NCBI GenBank assembly: GCA_905207625.1
Contig: CAJLLT010000011.1
Span: forward strand, 7,047 to 71,046
Direction of reading: 5' to 3'
Source: an uncultured Eubacteriales bacterium
Lineage (GTDB): Bacteria > Bacillota > Clostridia > Oscillospirales > UBA644
Length of the DNA: 64,000 nt
Positions 17,259-25,568 of this stretch are shown piece by piece (the stretch's first letter is position 1; every line of letters starts with the position of its first letter). Both the position numbers and the translations under genes were made by a program. The notes beneath the pieces were generated by a model. The model did no database searches. It saw only the letters and a list, made by a program, of their open reading frames with translations, and had not been told where the DNA came from.

Positions 17259-18206
17259 TTATTTGAAGTATATTTTCTGACCGTTTACGATGACATCTGC
17301 GGTTGCAGCCCCTGTCTGTGAAGGAGCTTTAAGTCCGTCATCGGAGGTTGTGATATTCACCGTTCCCCCGGTAATATCTATGAGGGTCTCCGACTTAATG
17401 CCGTTATTGTCTGATTCTATAGCGAGGGTCCCGCCGGTCATTCTGAAATAGTTGAAGGCAGAGACTCCGTCATCAACGGCTTTGACCGTGACGTTGCCGC
17501 CCTCTATAAGGACGTAACCGTGGTCGGGGTTTGTTTCTTTTGTGGATTTCAGTCCGTCGTTTCCCGCGGTAACGTTTACCGTACCTCCGCTGATCTCAAG
17601 TCTGTCCTTGCCCTTCATACCGTTATTCACGGCGGTGACGACTGTTTCACCTGACTTTATCTTAAGGTCGTCGGAGGTTGCTATGCCGTCCTTGTAATTG
17701 GCTTCAACGGTAAGTTTTCCCTCGCCGTTGAGCGTTATATCGGTCTTAGAGTAAATGACCGCGTCATCGGATCTCGTCGCCGCAGTGAAAGTATCACTGA
17801 GAACACTGGAGGTTCCTTTTTTCGGGCAGATGAATATTTTCTTCGCGGAGACTCCGTTGATGACGGCTCCGTTTTTGTTGCAGAGGGTAAGTCCGTCAAG
17901 TATGAGATATACCGTAGCGGTGTCAGGCGCGCTGACGGTTATGCTTCCGTCGGAGCAGGACCCGGAAACAGTGTATGTTCCCTCCGCGGAGATCGTGACA
18001 CGGGTCCCCTCAGCCTTCACCGACTGTCCTGAAACCGTTGCCGCGGTATCGGAAAAAACCACGGTGTTGTTCCCCGTAACCGCTGACTGGGACGGACCGG
18101 TGGGGTCTTTATCTCCGGTAGGAGTCTGCTGTGAGGGAGAACATCCCGCAAATACCGCCAGACACAGAATAATGCTCAGAATAACGATAATTCCCGATTT
18201 TTTCAT
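17259..18206 (-). CDS. Lipoprotein with Cthe_2159-type carbohydrate-binding beta-helix
   Basis: A 315-residue exported lipoprotein. The signal sequence ends in a lipobox (LAVFAGC, lipidated Cys near residue 22), then a Thr/Pro/Gly-rich linker, then repeats of the form GGTVNVTAGNDGLKS, DDGVSAFNY, SDNNGIKSE and TSDDGLKAP between about residues 165 and 300. This is the parallel beta-helix of the carbohydrate-binding-domain-containing (Cthe_2159) family; the characterised member binds cellulose or acidic sugars with calcium. The gene may therefore help hold plant polysaccharide at the cell surface. Ribosome site AAAGGATC; own promoter at 18242-18270. Confidence 0.85.
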   Translation of the reverse strand: MKKSGIIVILSIILCLAVFAGCSPSQQTPTGDKDPTGPSQSAVTGNNTVVFSDTAATVSGQSVKAEGTRVTISAEGTYTVSGSCSDGSITVSAPDTATVYLILDGLTLCNKNGAVINGVSAKKIFICPKKGTSSVLSDTFTAATRSDDAVIYSKTDITLNGEGKLTVEANYKDGIATSDDLKIKSGETVVTAVNNGMKGKDRLEISGGTVNVTAGNDGLKSTKETNPDHGYVLIEGGNVTVKAVDDGVSAFNYFRMTGGTLAIESDNNGIKSETLIDITGGTVNITTSDDGLKAPSQTGAATADVIVNGQKIYFK

Positions 18207-18241
18207 TTTCTTCTGATCCTTTCAGAATATTATCTGACCAC

Positions 18242-18270
18242 AGTATATACTATTTCCGCCTGAAAAGCAA
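18242..18270 (-). promoter_or_regulatory. SigA-type promoter of the lipoprotein gene
   Basis: On the minus strand TTGCTT (18270-18265), 17 bases, TATACT (18247-18242). It fires away from uxaC. Confidence 0.72.
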
Positions 18271-18342
18271 GATGCATTTCTTGAAAAATTTCTGAGAAAT
18301 CCTCTCAGTGTCGGAAAGAGGCTCGTATGCAGCGGTTTTTTC

Positions 18343-18371
18343 TTGACAAAGCGGTTTTTTCGTGGTAAAAT
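18343..18371 (+). promoter_or_regulatory. SigA-type promoter of uxaC
   Basis: TTGACA (18343-18348), 17 bases, TAAAAT (18366-18371). AGGAGGAAACC precedes the start codon. Confidence 0.85.
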
Positions 18372-18401
18372 ACTTTCATAAAAAACATTCAGGAGGAAAC
18401 C

Positions 18402-19778
18402 ATGTCTGTCAAAAATATAGTAAACGACGATTTTATGCTTCATACGGAGCAGGCAAAACGTTTGTATCACGATTTTGCCAAGAACCTTCCCATAATAGAT
18501 TACCACTGCCATCTCAGCCCGGAAATGATCGCAAAAGACCATAAATTTTCCGATGCCGCGGAGCTCTTTCTCGGAGGGGATCACTACAAGTGGCGCGCCA
18601 TGAGATCCTTCGGCATAGATGAAAAATATATAACAGGGGACGCCCTGGGGCACGATAAGTTCATGAAATTTGCGGAGATGATGCCGTACTGCATCGGAAA
18701 TCCTCTTTATCATTGGACGCATCTTGAGCTCAAACGCTATTTCGGTGTGGATGAGGCTCTTTGCCCCGAAACAGCAGAAAATATCTGGAAAAAATGCAAT
18801 GAAATGCTTGCCTGTGACAGCATGAGCGCAAAAAATCTGATCCTCCGTTCGGGTGTGGAAGCTCTCTGCACCACAGATGACCCTGCGGACAGTCTGGAAT
18901 ATCATAAGCAGATAAGAGAAAGCGGTTTCGGCTGTAAGGTCCTTCCCACATTCCGTCCCGACAAGGCGATGAATATAAACGCCCCCACATTTATGCCGTA
19001 CATGGAAACACTCGGGGTTTCCGATTTTGACGGACTCTGTGCTGAACTCAGCCTCAGAATGGATCATTTTGCCGCTAACGGCTGCAAACTTGCGGACCAC
19101 TCACTGGAAACCGTACCCTTCGGGACACTTGATGCCGCTGAAATATTCGCCAAAAAAATCGGGGGTCAGACCGTTTCCCCCGAGGAAGAAGCTTCTTTCA
19201 AAACTGCTGTCCTCCTTTTCTGCGCAAAAGAGTATGCCCGCAGAGGCTGGACACTGCAGCTGCACATTGGTGCAATGCGCAACAATAATACCCGGATGTT
19301 CCGGAAACTCGGACCGGATACCGGCTTTGATTCCATAAACGATCTCTGCGTTGCGGAGAACCTTTCCCGTATAATGGACGCTCTGGATTCCGAGGATCTT
19401 CTCCCTCAGACCATACTCTATACCCTCAATCCCAAGGATAATTACGTTCTCGGTACAATGCTGGGCAATTTCCAGCAGGGACCCCGCAGGGGAAAGATAC
19501 AGTTCGGTTCCGGCTGGTGGTTTAACGATCAGCGTGACGGTATGGAAAACCAGATGCGGAGTCTTGCCAATCTGGGGCTTCTCAGTGCTTTTGTAGGAAT
19601 GCTTACTGATTCCCGCAGTTTTGTGTCCTATCCCCGTCATGAGTATTTCCGCCGCATATTCTGCAACCTGATCGGTCAGTGGGTCCATGACGGAGAGTAT
19701 CCGGATGACACTGAGATGCTGGAAAAAATAGTCCGTGGCGTGTGCTATGAAAACGCCAAAGAATATTTCGGCTTTTAA
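18402..19778 (+). CDS. uxaC: Glucuronate (uronate) isomerase
   Basis: Isomerises D-glucuronate to fructuronate and D-galacturonate to tagaturonate, the entry step for pectin- and glucuronan-derived uronic acids. The 458 residues match the amidohydrolase-like UxaC family: IDYHCHLSP near residue 28 (metal-binding HxH), RPDKAMNI near 185, LQLHIGAMRNNN near 285, and a late SYPRHEYFRR segment near 405. Promoter, leader and terminator make it a stand-alone gene. Other uronate-pathway genes are not beside it, though sugar-phosphate isomerase-like TIM barrels and a GH28-like protein occur in the window. Confidence 0.95.
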   Translation: MSVKNIVNDDFMLHTEQAKRLYHDFAKNLPIIDYHCHLSPEMIAKDHKFSDAAELFLGGDHYKWRAMRSFGIDEKYITGDALGHDKFMKFAEMMPYCIGNPLYHWTHLELKRYFGVDEALCPETAENIWKKCNEMLACDSMSAKNLILRSGVEALCTTDDPADSLEYHKQIRESGFGCKVLPTFRPDKAMNINAPTFMPYMETLGVSDFDGLCAELSLRMDHFAANGCKLADHSLETVPFGTLDAAEIFAKKIGGQTVSPEEEASFKTAVLLFCAKEYARRGWTLQLHIGAMRNNNTRMFRKLGPDTGFDSINDLCVAENLSRIMDALDSEDLLPQTILYTLNPKDNYVLGTMLGNFQQGPRRGKIQFGSGWWFNDQRDGMENQMRSLANLGLLSAFVGMLTDSRSFVSYPRHEYFRRIFCNLIGQWVHDGEYPDDTEMLEKIVRGVCYENAKEYFGF

Positions 19779-19823
19779 CCGTTTCCGTCGCTAACGGGCC
19801 TTTTGATCAAACAGATAAAATAT

Positions 19824-19858
19824 ATCCCCGTCCTTTCGAGGACGGGGATTTCTGTTTT
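19824..19858 (+). terminator. Terminator of uxaC
   Basis: An 11-bp stem (19824-19834 with 19839-19849) with a stable TTCG loop is followed by TCTGTTTTG. Confidence 0.88.
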
Positions 19859-19860
19859 GT

Positions 19861-19891
19861 ATGACCGGACGGTTCGCGTCCGTATCTGGTC
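19861..19891. repeat. Imperfect hairpin upstream of spoIIID
   Basis: TGACC at 19861 pairs with GGTCA, and inner ACGG with CCGT, separated by small internal loops. It may be a regulator site or the remains of a terminator; its role is unknown. Confidence 0.4.
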
Positions 19892-20001
19892 AGATATCCG
19901 ATTCCGTCCTTCCTGGATTCCGTTCTTCCCGCTTCTCAAGGAATAAAAATCCGGTCGGGAGCATTTAATTGAACAGTACGACGGGAGAAAGGAGTCTCGG
20001 A

Positions 20002-20292
20002 ATGGAGCAGATAAAAGACAGAGCGGAGGTCCTTGCCGGATACATAATCGACAGCGGATGCACCGTCAGAGCGGCTGCGGCAAAATTCGGACTGTCAAAA
20101 TCCACGGTTCACAAGGATGTTACCCAGCGGCTTCGCGGTGTCTGTCCCGGGCTTTATAAAGAGGTCCGTCATGTTCTTGATAAAAACAAGGACGAGCGTC
20201 ATCTCAGGGGCGGACTTGCGACAAGGGCGAAATATCTGAGTATGAAAAAGGTCAAAGTCCGGGGCCGTTGCACCAGCGGTCAAGGAGAGTAA
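20002..20292 (+). CDS. spoIIID: Sporulation transcriptional regulator SpoIIID
   Basis: Small DNA-binding protein that switches genes on and off in the mother cell between SigE and SigK. The 96 residues contain the family core: VLAGYIIDSGCTVRAAAAKF near residue 9, the recognition helix GLSKSTVHKDVTQRL near residue 30, and HLRGGLATRAKY near 70. I start at ATG 20002 because GAAAGGAG lies at 19986-19994; an in-frame TTG further upstream is not needed. The C-terminal tail (KVRGRCTSGQGE) is longer than usual and is read from DNA that also encodes the end of the convergent TIM-barrel gene. Confidence 0.93.
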   Translation: MEQIKDRAEVLAGYIIDSGCTVRAAAAKFGLSKSTVHKDVTQRLRGVCPGLYKEVRHVLDKNKDERHLRGGLATRAKYLSMKKVKVRGRCTSGQGE

Positions 20293-21076
20293 GGTTAGAA
20301 TTCAGAAGATTCGTGTCTATATGTCCCGGAAACATTGCGGGGGATTCCAGGGTCACGCTTCCGGAATAGCCGTTCCGGCGCAGGAAAGAGAAAAACCTGA
20401 GGAAATCAACGTGACCCTCTCCCGGTTGGGGGATAGGCCGGAGCTTTTCCCATTGCATGGGAGCAGCGACCCAGTCACTGATGTGTATATGTTTCACGTT
20501 GCTTACAAGTCCGGAGGAATAGAAGTCCCCGAACTCATCGTGAAAGGCGAGAAATCTTGTGTCTATAGTGAAAGCCGCATCGGCATACTTTTCCTTCAGG
20601 GTCTCAAGATGTGCCAGCGGATCTCTGGTGTTGCAGGGTACGTTTTCCACGGTAAGAAGAATTCCGTTTTCCTCCGCTTCCTGCCGGAATTCGGGGTAAA
20701 AGGACATGTTTCGGAGAAAATGCCCGTCCGAAGGCAGACCGCCCCAGAGGTGGAGCACCGCTTTTTCCGCGCCGAGCGCTCTGCCCATACGGCAGTTTTC
20801 CGAGAACGCTCCGCAGGCGTTCCGTATGCTTTCCTTCGTTCCCCGGCTCAGATTTTCACCTATATCTTTGTCAAAATGTACGACAGGAAAAGATATTCCC
20901 CGTGCCGTAAGGGACAGAAGGGTCTCTGTAATGAGATCCGATTCGGGGTACCATGCGGGTACTATCATCAGTTCAAGTTCTTTGAATATCAGCTTTTCCG
21001 CTGTGGGAGGAATGAGTTTGTAGTCTCTGTTGTTTACCTTTCCGATGAATGCACCGGTGGAGCAGTATATATGCAT
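20252..21076 (-). CDS. Sugar phosphate isomerase/epimerase-like TIM-barrel protein
   Basis: A 274-residue protein of the xylose isomerase-like/AP endonuclease 2 TIM-barrel superfamily. Signs are FPVVHFDKDIG near residue 60 (first metal-site region), VLHLWGG near 107, LTVENVPCN near 145 (metal-binding Glu), FTIDTRF near 175, KHIHISDW near 200, and GEGHVDFLRFFSFLRRNGYSGSVTLES near 225-250. The start is ATG at 21076, with GAAGGA upstream; the open frame extends further but has no ribosome site there. Its last 41 bases overlap spoIIID on the other strand. The substrate is unknown. Confidence 0.82.
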   Translation of the reverse strand: MHIYCSTGAFIGKVNNRDYKLIPPTAEKLIFKELELMIVPAWYPESDLITETLLSLTARGISFPVVHFDKDIGENLSRGTKESIRNACGAFSENCRMGRALGAEKAVLHLWGGLPSDGHFLRNMSFYPEFRQEAEENGILLTVENVPCNTRDPLAHLETLKEKYADAAFTIDTRFLAFHDEFGDFYSSGLVSNVKHIHISDWVAAPMQWEKLRPIPQPGEGHVDFLRFFSFLRRNGYSGSVTLESPAMFPGHIDTNLLNSNLTLLDRWCNGPGL

Positions 21077-21171
21077 GTTGAGTCCTTCGACGTTTTTCCG
21101 CATTTTTACACATTTTAGCACAGAAAATGAAAAAATGCAAGGGGAAATTACAATATTCTCCCCGCTTACCC

Positions 21172-21200
21172 TTGACATTTGTGACAAAATGGTGTATAAT
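21172..21200 (+). promoter_or_regulatory. Strong SigA-type promoter of the DacF-like gene
   Basis: TTGACA (21172-21177), 17 bases, TATAAT (21195-21200): a full consensus match. Confidence 0.92.
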
Positions 21201-21244
21201 TATAAGGAATAAGAAAAGGCATTCTGATACGGAGGACAAGCACT

Positions 21245-22612
21245 GTGAGAAAATTCTTAAAATCTCTTCTTTCGGCAGCACTTTGCCTGGTTCTGCTGAT
21301 TTCCGTTTTTTCTGCGGTTACTTTTGCGGTACCCGCCTCCGACGCTGATATTTACGCTCTTTTTGACGCTGAATCCGGGCAGATGCTTTATCTGAACAAT
21401 GGTACCAAACACGTTTCTCCGTCATTTGTATCCCGTGTGGTGACGACTCTTATTGCCTGCGAGACGGTTGATCCGGAGGAGACGGTCACTGTTACCGCCG
21501 ATGCGGTGGTTCTTGCCGCCGGAGCGTCGAATATAGGACTGAAAAAAGGCGAGAATGTCCGCTATATAGACCTTATGTACGCGGCGGTTATATACGGTGC
21601 GGAGGATGCCGCAAATGCGATAGGTATCTCTGTTTCCGGGTCACTGGAAGCCTTTGCGGATAAAATGAACCAGAGAGCCGTGCAGGCCGGAGCCACGGAT
21701 ACTCTCCTGGGAAATCCCGGCGGGGCTTATGAACAAACGACATATACGACCGTTGCGGATGCGTCGGCGATTCTGCTTGAAGCTCTGGAAAACGATACGT
21801 TCCGCAGAATCTGTACCGCTTCCGGTTACGATCTTCCTCCGAACAATATCCGCAAGACCGTATTTTCCATAGAGAAATCCGATTTCGCCATGATAGACCG
21901 TGAGAGCCCGTACTTCTACAGCGGTGCCCTGGGCGGTGCTGTGGGGTATATAAAGAGCGAGGGGTCTTCCGGATTTGCTTACGTTCAGCGCGGTGACATG
22001 CTCCTTGTTTCGGTCGTTTTCGGCGCGAAGAACAAGGCTTCCCGGTATTCCTCCCTCAAAGGTGTTCTGGATTACGGTTTCGATAATTTTGTACGGAAGA
22101 CCGTAACCTTCGAACCCCGTTCCGTTCCTGTAGTCGAAAACGGTATGGTCGTGGCTACCGTGGGCATATACGCGGGGGATTCAGCGACATATCTGCTGCA
22201 TAAGGCTGTTTCCGCGGATTCAGTAAAAATGGATTTTTCCGTCAGGGAAGTCTACACGAAGTATGATATTGCCCCTGAGGTAATAATATCTCTTCCGCCC
22301 ACTGTTACACAGATGTGTCCGGATATAGGTACCTATGTCCTTTCTTACAATGTGAGTCAGCTTGATCAGCCCTATTCTTACAAAAGCGAGGATGCCACGG
22401 ACGGGCCTTCAAAGCCCGATACGGATCCTGTGAAGAAAGGAATGTCTCTCTGGATAAAGATACCTCTGATAATCCTTGCTGTCGCTGCGGCATTTGCCGT
22501 TATGCTCGCGGTTCTTTATGCCGTTGCCGAATCCCGTCGCAGAAAGAGGGCAAGAGAACGCCGCCGTCGCAGACGTGAGGCCGGTGTCACACGGAAGAAA
22601 AGAGAAGAATAA
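21245..22612 (+). CDS. DD-carboxypeptidase-like (peptidase S11) protein without catalytic motifs
   Basis: A 455-residue exported protein with the fold order of DacF/PBP5-type D-alanyl-D-alanine carboxypeptidases: signal peptide to about residue 30, peptidase S11-like domain to about 290, a C-terminal beta domain, one membrane helix near 400-425, and a very Arg-rich cytoplasmic tail. Colinear family segments are clear (YALFDAESGQMLY, LKKGENVRYIDLMYA, EAFADKMNQRAVQAGATDT), but the active-site motifs are lost: SxxK reads FVSR, SxN reads GAE and KTG reads KSE. It is probably a pseudoenzyme, perhaps a peptidoglycan sensor or scaffold. GTG start with CGGAGGAC upstream; strong promoter at 21172-21200. 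Confidence 0.85.
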   Translation: MRKFLKSLLSAALCLVLLISVFSAVTFAVPASDADIYALFDAESGQMLYLNNGTKHVSPSFVSRVVTTLIACETVDPEETVTVTADAVVLAAGASNIGLKKGENVRYIDLMYAAVIYGAEDAANAIGISVSGSLEAFADKMNQRAVQAGATDTLLGNPGGAYEQTTYTTVADASAILLEALENDTFRRICTASGYDLPPNNIRKTVFSIEKSDFAMIDRESPYFYSGALGGAVGYIKSEGSSGFAYVQRGDMLLVSVVFGAKNKASRYSSLKGVLDYGFDNFVRKTVTFEPRSVPVVENGMVVATVGIYAGDSATYLLHKAVSADSVKMDFSVREVYTKYDIAPEVIISLPPTVTQMCPDIGTYVLSYNVSQLDQPYSYKSEDATDGPSKPDTDPVKKGMSLWIKIPLIILAVAAAFAVMLAVLYAVAESRRRKRARERRRRRREAGVTRKKREE

Positions 22613-22641
22613 AACAAGAGAACAACGGAGGACCGTGTCCG

Positions 22642-22938
22642 ATGAACGGTAAACTTTGCAGTGAGAGCATGAATCAGCTTATGAAGGCCATTGCCGACCT
22701 GAAGACTGTAGAGGAGTGCTACGCTTTTTTTGAGGATCTTTGCACTGTTTCGGAACTTAAAAGTATGCAGCAGCGTTTTCATGTGGCGATGATGCTCGAT
22801 GACGGCGCTCAGTATTCTGATATAGTGGAGACGACCGGTGCATCAACTGCTACCATTTCAAGGGTAAACAGAGCCCTTACCTACGGTGCGGACGGTTATA
22901 AGGCCGTCATTGCGAGAATCAAGGAAAACAAACAATGA
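22642..22938 (+). CDS. TrpR-like protein YerC/YecD
   Basis: A 98-residue all-helical DNA-binding protein. LYTVEECYAFFEDL-like sequence (here LKTVEECYAFFEDLCTVSEL, near residues 20-39), then MQQRFHVAMML, and the helix-turn-helix TGASTATISRVNRALTYG near residue 74 match the YerC/YecD branch of the TrpR superfamily. Target genes are not known. GGAGG lies 10 bases upstream of the ATG. The downstream methyltransferase starts in an ATGA overlap, so the pair is translationally coupled, and both probably read from the promoter of the DacF-like gene. Confidence 0.9.
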   Translation: MNGKLCSESMNQLMKAIADLKTVEECYAFFEDLCTVSELKSMQQRFHVAMMLDDGAQYSDIVETTGASTATISRVNRALTYGADGYKAVIARIKENKQ

Positions 22939-23648
22939 ATCAGGGAGAATATTCCCCTATAAGCGGGGTCTATGACCTGTTTACCGACGGGTTTGATTAT
23001 GACCGTTATATTGAAAAGATCTTTGCCCGTGCGCCTTTGCCGCAAACGGGCATTGCTCTTGATTGCGGTTGCGGAACGGGAACACTGTTGCTCAGATTGT
23101 ATGAAAGAGGCTTCAGCTGCACAGGTGTCGATATTTCCGAGGATATGCTTGCCGTCGCGTCGCAGAAGATTTCCGATGCCGGATACCGGCCTCACCTTGT
23201 GTGCCAGTCTCTGGAACAGATAGATCTTTACGGCGCGTACGATATAGCCTTCTGCTCTCTTGATACGCTGAACCATCTGGTGTATAAGCGCGATATGGTC
23301 TCTTTCATCCGCCGGATGTACAATTTCGTTGAGCCGGGCGGATATTTTGTGTTTGACACAAAGACCGAAGCGGCTTTCGGAAAGACCGTGGGGGTCCGGG
23401 TCGAGGAGAGGGATGAAGTGACCCTCATCATACGGGGAGAATTTACTTCCGGTATGGCTTATTACGATATAACCGCTTTTCAGCCGGATGAGAACGGACT
23501 TTTCCGACGGGAAGATTCTTTGGTGGAGGAGAGGTTCTATTCCGCCGGGGAGATAAATCCGGTTCTGAAGAGTGCCGGGTTTGATGTCTGCGACAGATTT
23601 GATTTCTGCGGCCGTACCGTTCGTATATGCCGCAAACCGGAGATGTAA
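22935..23648 (+). CDS. Class I SAM-dependent methyltransferase
   Basis: A 237-residue Rossmann-fold methyltransferase. Motif I is LDCGCGTGTLLL near residue 40, followed by GVDISEDML near 64, CSLDTLNHL near 107 and a PGGYFVFD strand near 134. The N-terminal YSPISGVYDLFTDGFDYDRY is typical of the methyltransferase-25/11 clade found beside yerC in Firmicutes. The substrate is not predictable. The start overlaps the previous stop (ATGA). Confidence 0.85.
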   Translation: MNQGEYSPISGVYDLFTDGFDYDRYIEKIFARAPLPQTGIALDCGCGTGTLLLRLYERGFSCTGVDISEDMLAVASQKISDAGYRPHLVCQSLEQIDLYGAYDIAFCSLDTLNHLVYKRDMVSFIRRMYNFVEPGGYFVFDTKTEAAFGKTVGVRVEERDEVTLIIRGEFTSGMAYYDITAFQPDENGLFRREDSLVEERFYSAGEINPVLKSAGFDVCDRFDFCGRTVRICRKPEM

Positions 23649-23649
23649 T

Positions 23650-24396
23650 ATGGATAAGCTTTACAAATATATCTATGCAAATGACGTCAAGGTTCAGGTG
23701 CTGGTTCTGAGTGAGTGCGTTGTACAGGCGGCGCGAAGCCATAATCTGACCGTTGGCGGACGCATAAGCCGGATAGCGGCAGCGGAATGCTTTGCCGGAA
23801 TTCTCGGTGCGGAACTTAAGGATGCGGAAGCTTCGGTCTATGTATCCATGAAGCTTCCGGCGATAAAAACCGCATATAACGCCGTGGCTTACGGCGACGG
23901 ACGGATATGTGCCTCCGAAATGAAATATGTTCCCCCCTCATCCCTTACCGACGGAATGGTCATTGAGTCCGTACTCCATAATCCCGCAACCGGCGACTAT
24001 TCCAGCGTTGTATGCGGAAAACAGGTGGTGGGGGCAATAAACGCTTACATAAACGAAAGTATGCAGCGCAAGGCGAAATACAAGATGTTCCGGGACGGGA
24101 ACGTTTACTATGCCGTGTTTGCCGAAGCTTTGCCCGGTTCAAGAAAACTCGGGGCTGCATGGAAAGCCCTGAAATCTCCGCTTTTTATGAACGTGGATCT
24201 CGGACGTATGGAACAGTCGGGCTTCCGTCTTATTCAGACCAGGGATATTTCTTACGGCTGTAACTGTTCCCGGCGCAGTGTCAAGAGGGCTCTTTTGTCC
24301 GCCGGAGGAATAGAAGACGGTTCGGACAGCGTTGAAACGGTATGCAATTACTGCGGTAAAAAATATGTTTTCACGCGGGAAGATCTGGAAAACTGA
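23650..24396 (+). CDS. hslO: Redox-regulated chaperone Hsp33
   Basis: Holdase chaperone activated by oxidation and unfolding; it protects proteins during oxidative stress. The zinc-binding redox switch is clear near the C-terminus: CNC near residue 212 and CNYC near residue 238. The central part (ESVLHNPATGDYSSVVCGKQVVGAINAYI) fits the family, though at 248 residues it is shorter than the usual ~290. The start ATG at 23650 lies 2 bases after the preceding stop; a longer frame would overlap that gene. A hairpin terminator follows. Confidence 0.87.
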   Translation: MDKLYKYIYANDVKVQVLVLSECVVQAARSHNLTVGGRISRIAAAECFAGILGAELKDAEASVYVSMKLPAIKTAYNAVAYGDGRICASEMKYVPPSSLTDGMVIESVLHNPATGDYSSVVCGKQVVGAINAYINESMQRKAKYKMFRDGNVYYAVFAEALPGSRKLGAAWKALKSPLFMNVDLGRMEQSGFRLIQTRDISYGCNCSRRSVKRALLSAGGIEDGSDSVETVCNYCGKKYVFTREDLEN

Positions 24397-24449
24397 GCCC
24401 GTTTCTTTCGGTTTTCCGTGTCAAGGAAGACAAAACAATACGGTATGGA

Positions 24450-24480
24450 AAGGCGGATCCGGTGGGTCTGCCTTCGTTTT
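24450..24480 (+). terminator. Terminator after hslO
   Basis: Stem AAGGCGGATCC with GGTCTGCCTT (one wobble pair, one bulge) and loop GGTG, followed by TTCGTTTT. Confidence 0.7.
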
Positions 24481-24543
24481 ATCGTCACTGAAACATCATT
24501 TGCGAGCGATACGTTTTTCGGGGGTATTTTTGATATTTACCCC

Positions 24544-24572
24544 TTTACTTTTTTTTGTTTTTATGCTACAAT
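24544..24572 (+). promoter_or_regulatory. Promoter of the dnaD-dnaI cluster
   Basis: TACAAT (24567-24572) is preceded by 17 bases and TTTACT (24544-24549), a moderate match; the spacer is T-rich. Confidence 0.6.
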
Positions 24573-24602
24573 ATAACGTGATATAGTATTCGGAGGCGTA
24601 CC

Positions 24603-25565
24603 ATGACGGATAATCAGATAATATTTGAATCCACAAAAATGTTCAGCGTGCCCACAGAGATTGTGGACAGGCATCTTGATGCCCCCGAAAAAGAGCTTAA
24701 ATGTCTGCTGTTTCTGCTTCGTCACGTTAATTCTGTTTTCATGAAGCCGGACATTCTCAACAGCCTTGATATGTCGGAACAGGAGCTTGAGGACTGCCTC
24801 AGATTCTGGGTGAAACGGGGAGTTCTTTTTAAATCCGCGGGCAAGTATTCACTGACCCGTCCCAATGTGAAGGCTAGCGATGTTATGGTGTACTCCGCCT
24901 CTGATGTGGCGAAGCGTCTCGACAGTGATGACGGGCTGAAATTCCTTTACGACAAGACTGAGCAGATTCTTGCAAAGCCCCTGACCTCCTCCGATGCCTC
25001 CTGTATCCTCTCGCTTGTGGATTATGCCGGGCTTCCGACTGAGGTTATGGCTTTACTGCTTCAGTACTGTGCACGGGAGGGAAAGGTGACCCTCCGCCAG
25101 ATAGAAAAAACCGGATTTGACTGGGCTGACCGGCAGATATTTACCTATGAGAAGGCCGAGGCTTATATTGCCGCCGAACAGGAAAAGAAATCCGCGGAAA
25201 GGCGTATTGCCGCCGTTATCGGTATAACCGGAAGGGGACTGACCGATGCGGAAAAGAAAGCGTTTGCCTCCTGGACAGAACAGGGATACGGGGCGGATAT
25301 GGTAAGGATAGCGTACGATCAGACTGTCCGTCTGACCGGAAAATATTCGTATCAGTATATGGATAAGATTATTGCCGGTTGGGCGGCAAAGGGTATAAAA
25401 AATGTTGCGGAAGCGGAGAAGGATACCGCCTCTCCGGCAAAGAATTCCAGACCTGCGGCCGCATCCGGTAAAAAGAAGCGCTACGACAGTAAGATAGTCA
25501 TAGATTCGGCCCAGACAGAAGATCTGTCCTGGAAGATCCTTAAACAGGAATTCGGTGAGGATTAA
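24603..25565 (+). CDS. DnaD-domain replication initiation protein
   Basis: Primosome protein of low-GC Gram-positives that remodels DNA at the origin and during restart. The 320 residues show an N-terminal winged-helix-like region (LNSLDMSEQELEDCLRFW near residue 53) and two DnaB_2/DnaD-type domains, the second ending in the YxxxxIxxW-like signature (YSQY-like YSYQYMDKIIAGWAAKG near residue 245). A Lys/Ala-rich linker leads to a conserved C-terminal segment. GGAGG precedes the ATG. The DnaI-like loader follows after 3 bases, the usual pairing. Confidence 0.9.
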   Translation: MTDNQIIFESTKMFSVPTEIVDRHLDAPEKELKCLLFLLRHVNSVFMKPDILNSLDMSEQELEDCLRFWVKRGVLFKSAGKYSLTRPNVKASDVMVYSASDVAKRLDSDDGLKFLYDKTEQILAKPLTSSDASCILSLVDYAGLPTEVMALLLQYCAREGKVTLRQIEKTGFDWADRQIFTYEKAEAYIAAEQEKKSAERRIAAVIGITGRGLTDAEKKAFASWTEQGYGADMVRIAYDQTVRLTGKYSYQYMDKIIAGWAAKGIKNVAEAEKDTASPAKNSRPAAASGKKKRYDSKIVIDSAQTEDLSWKILKQEFGED

Positions 25566-25568
25566 AGT

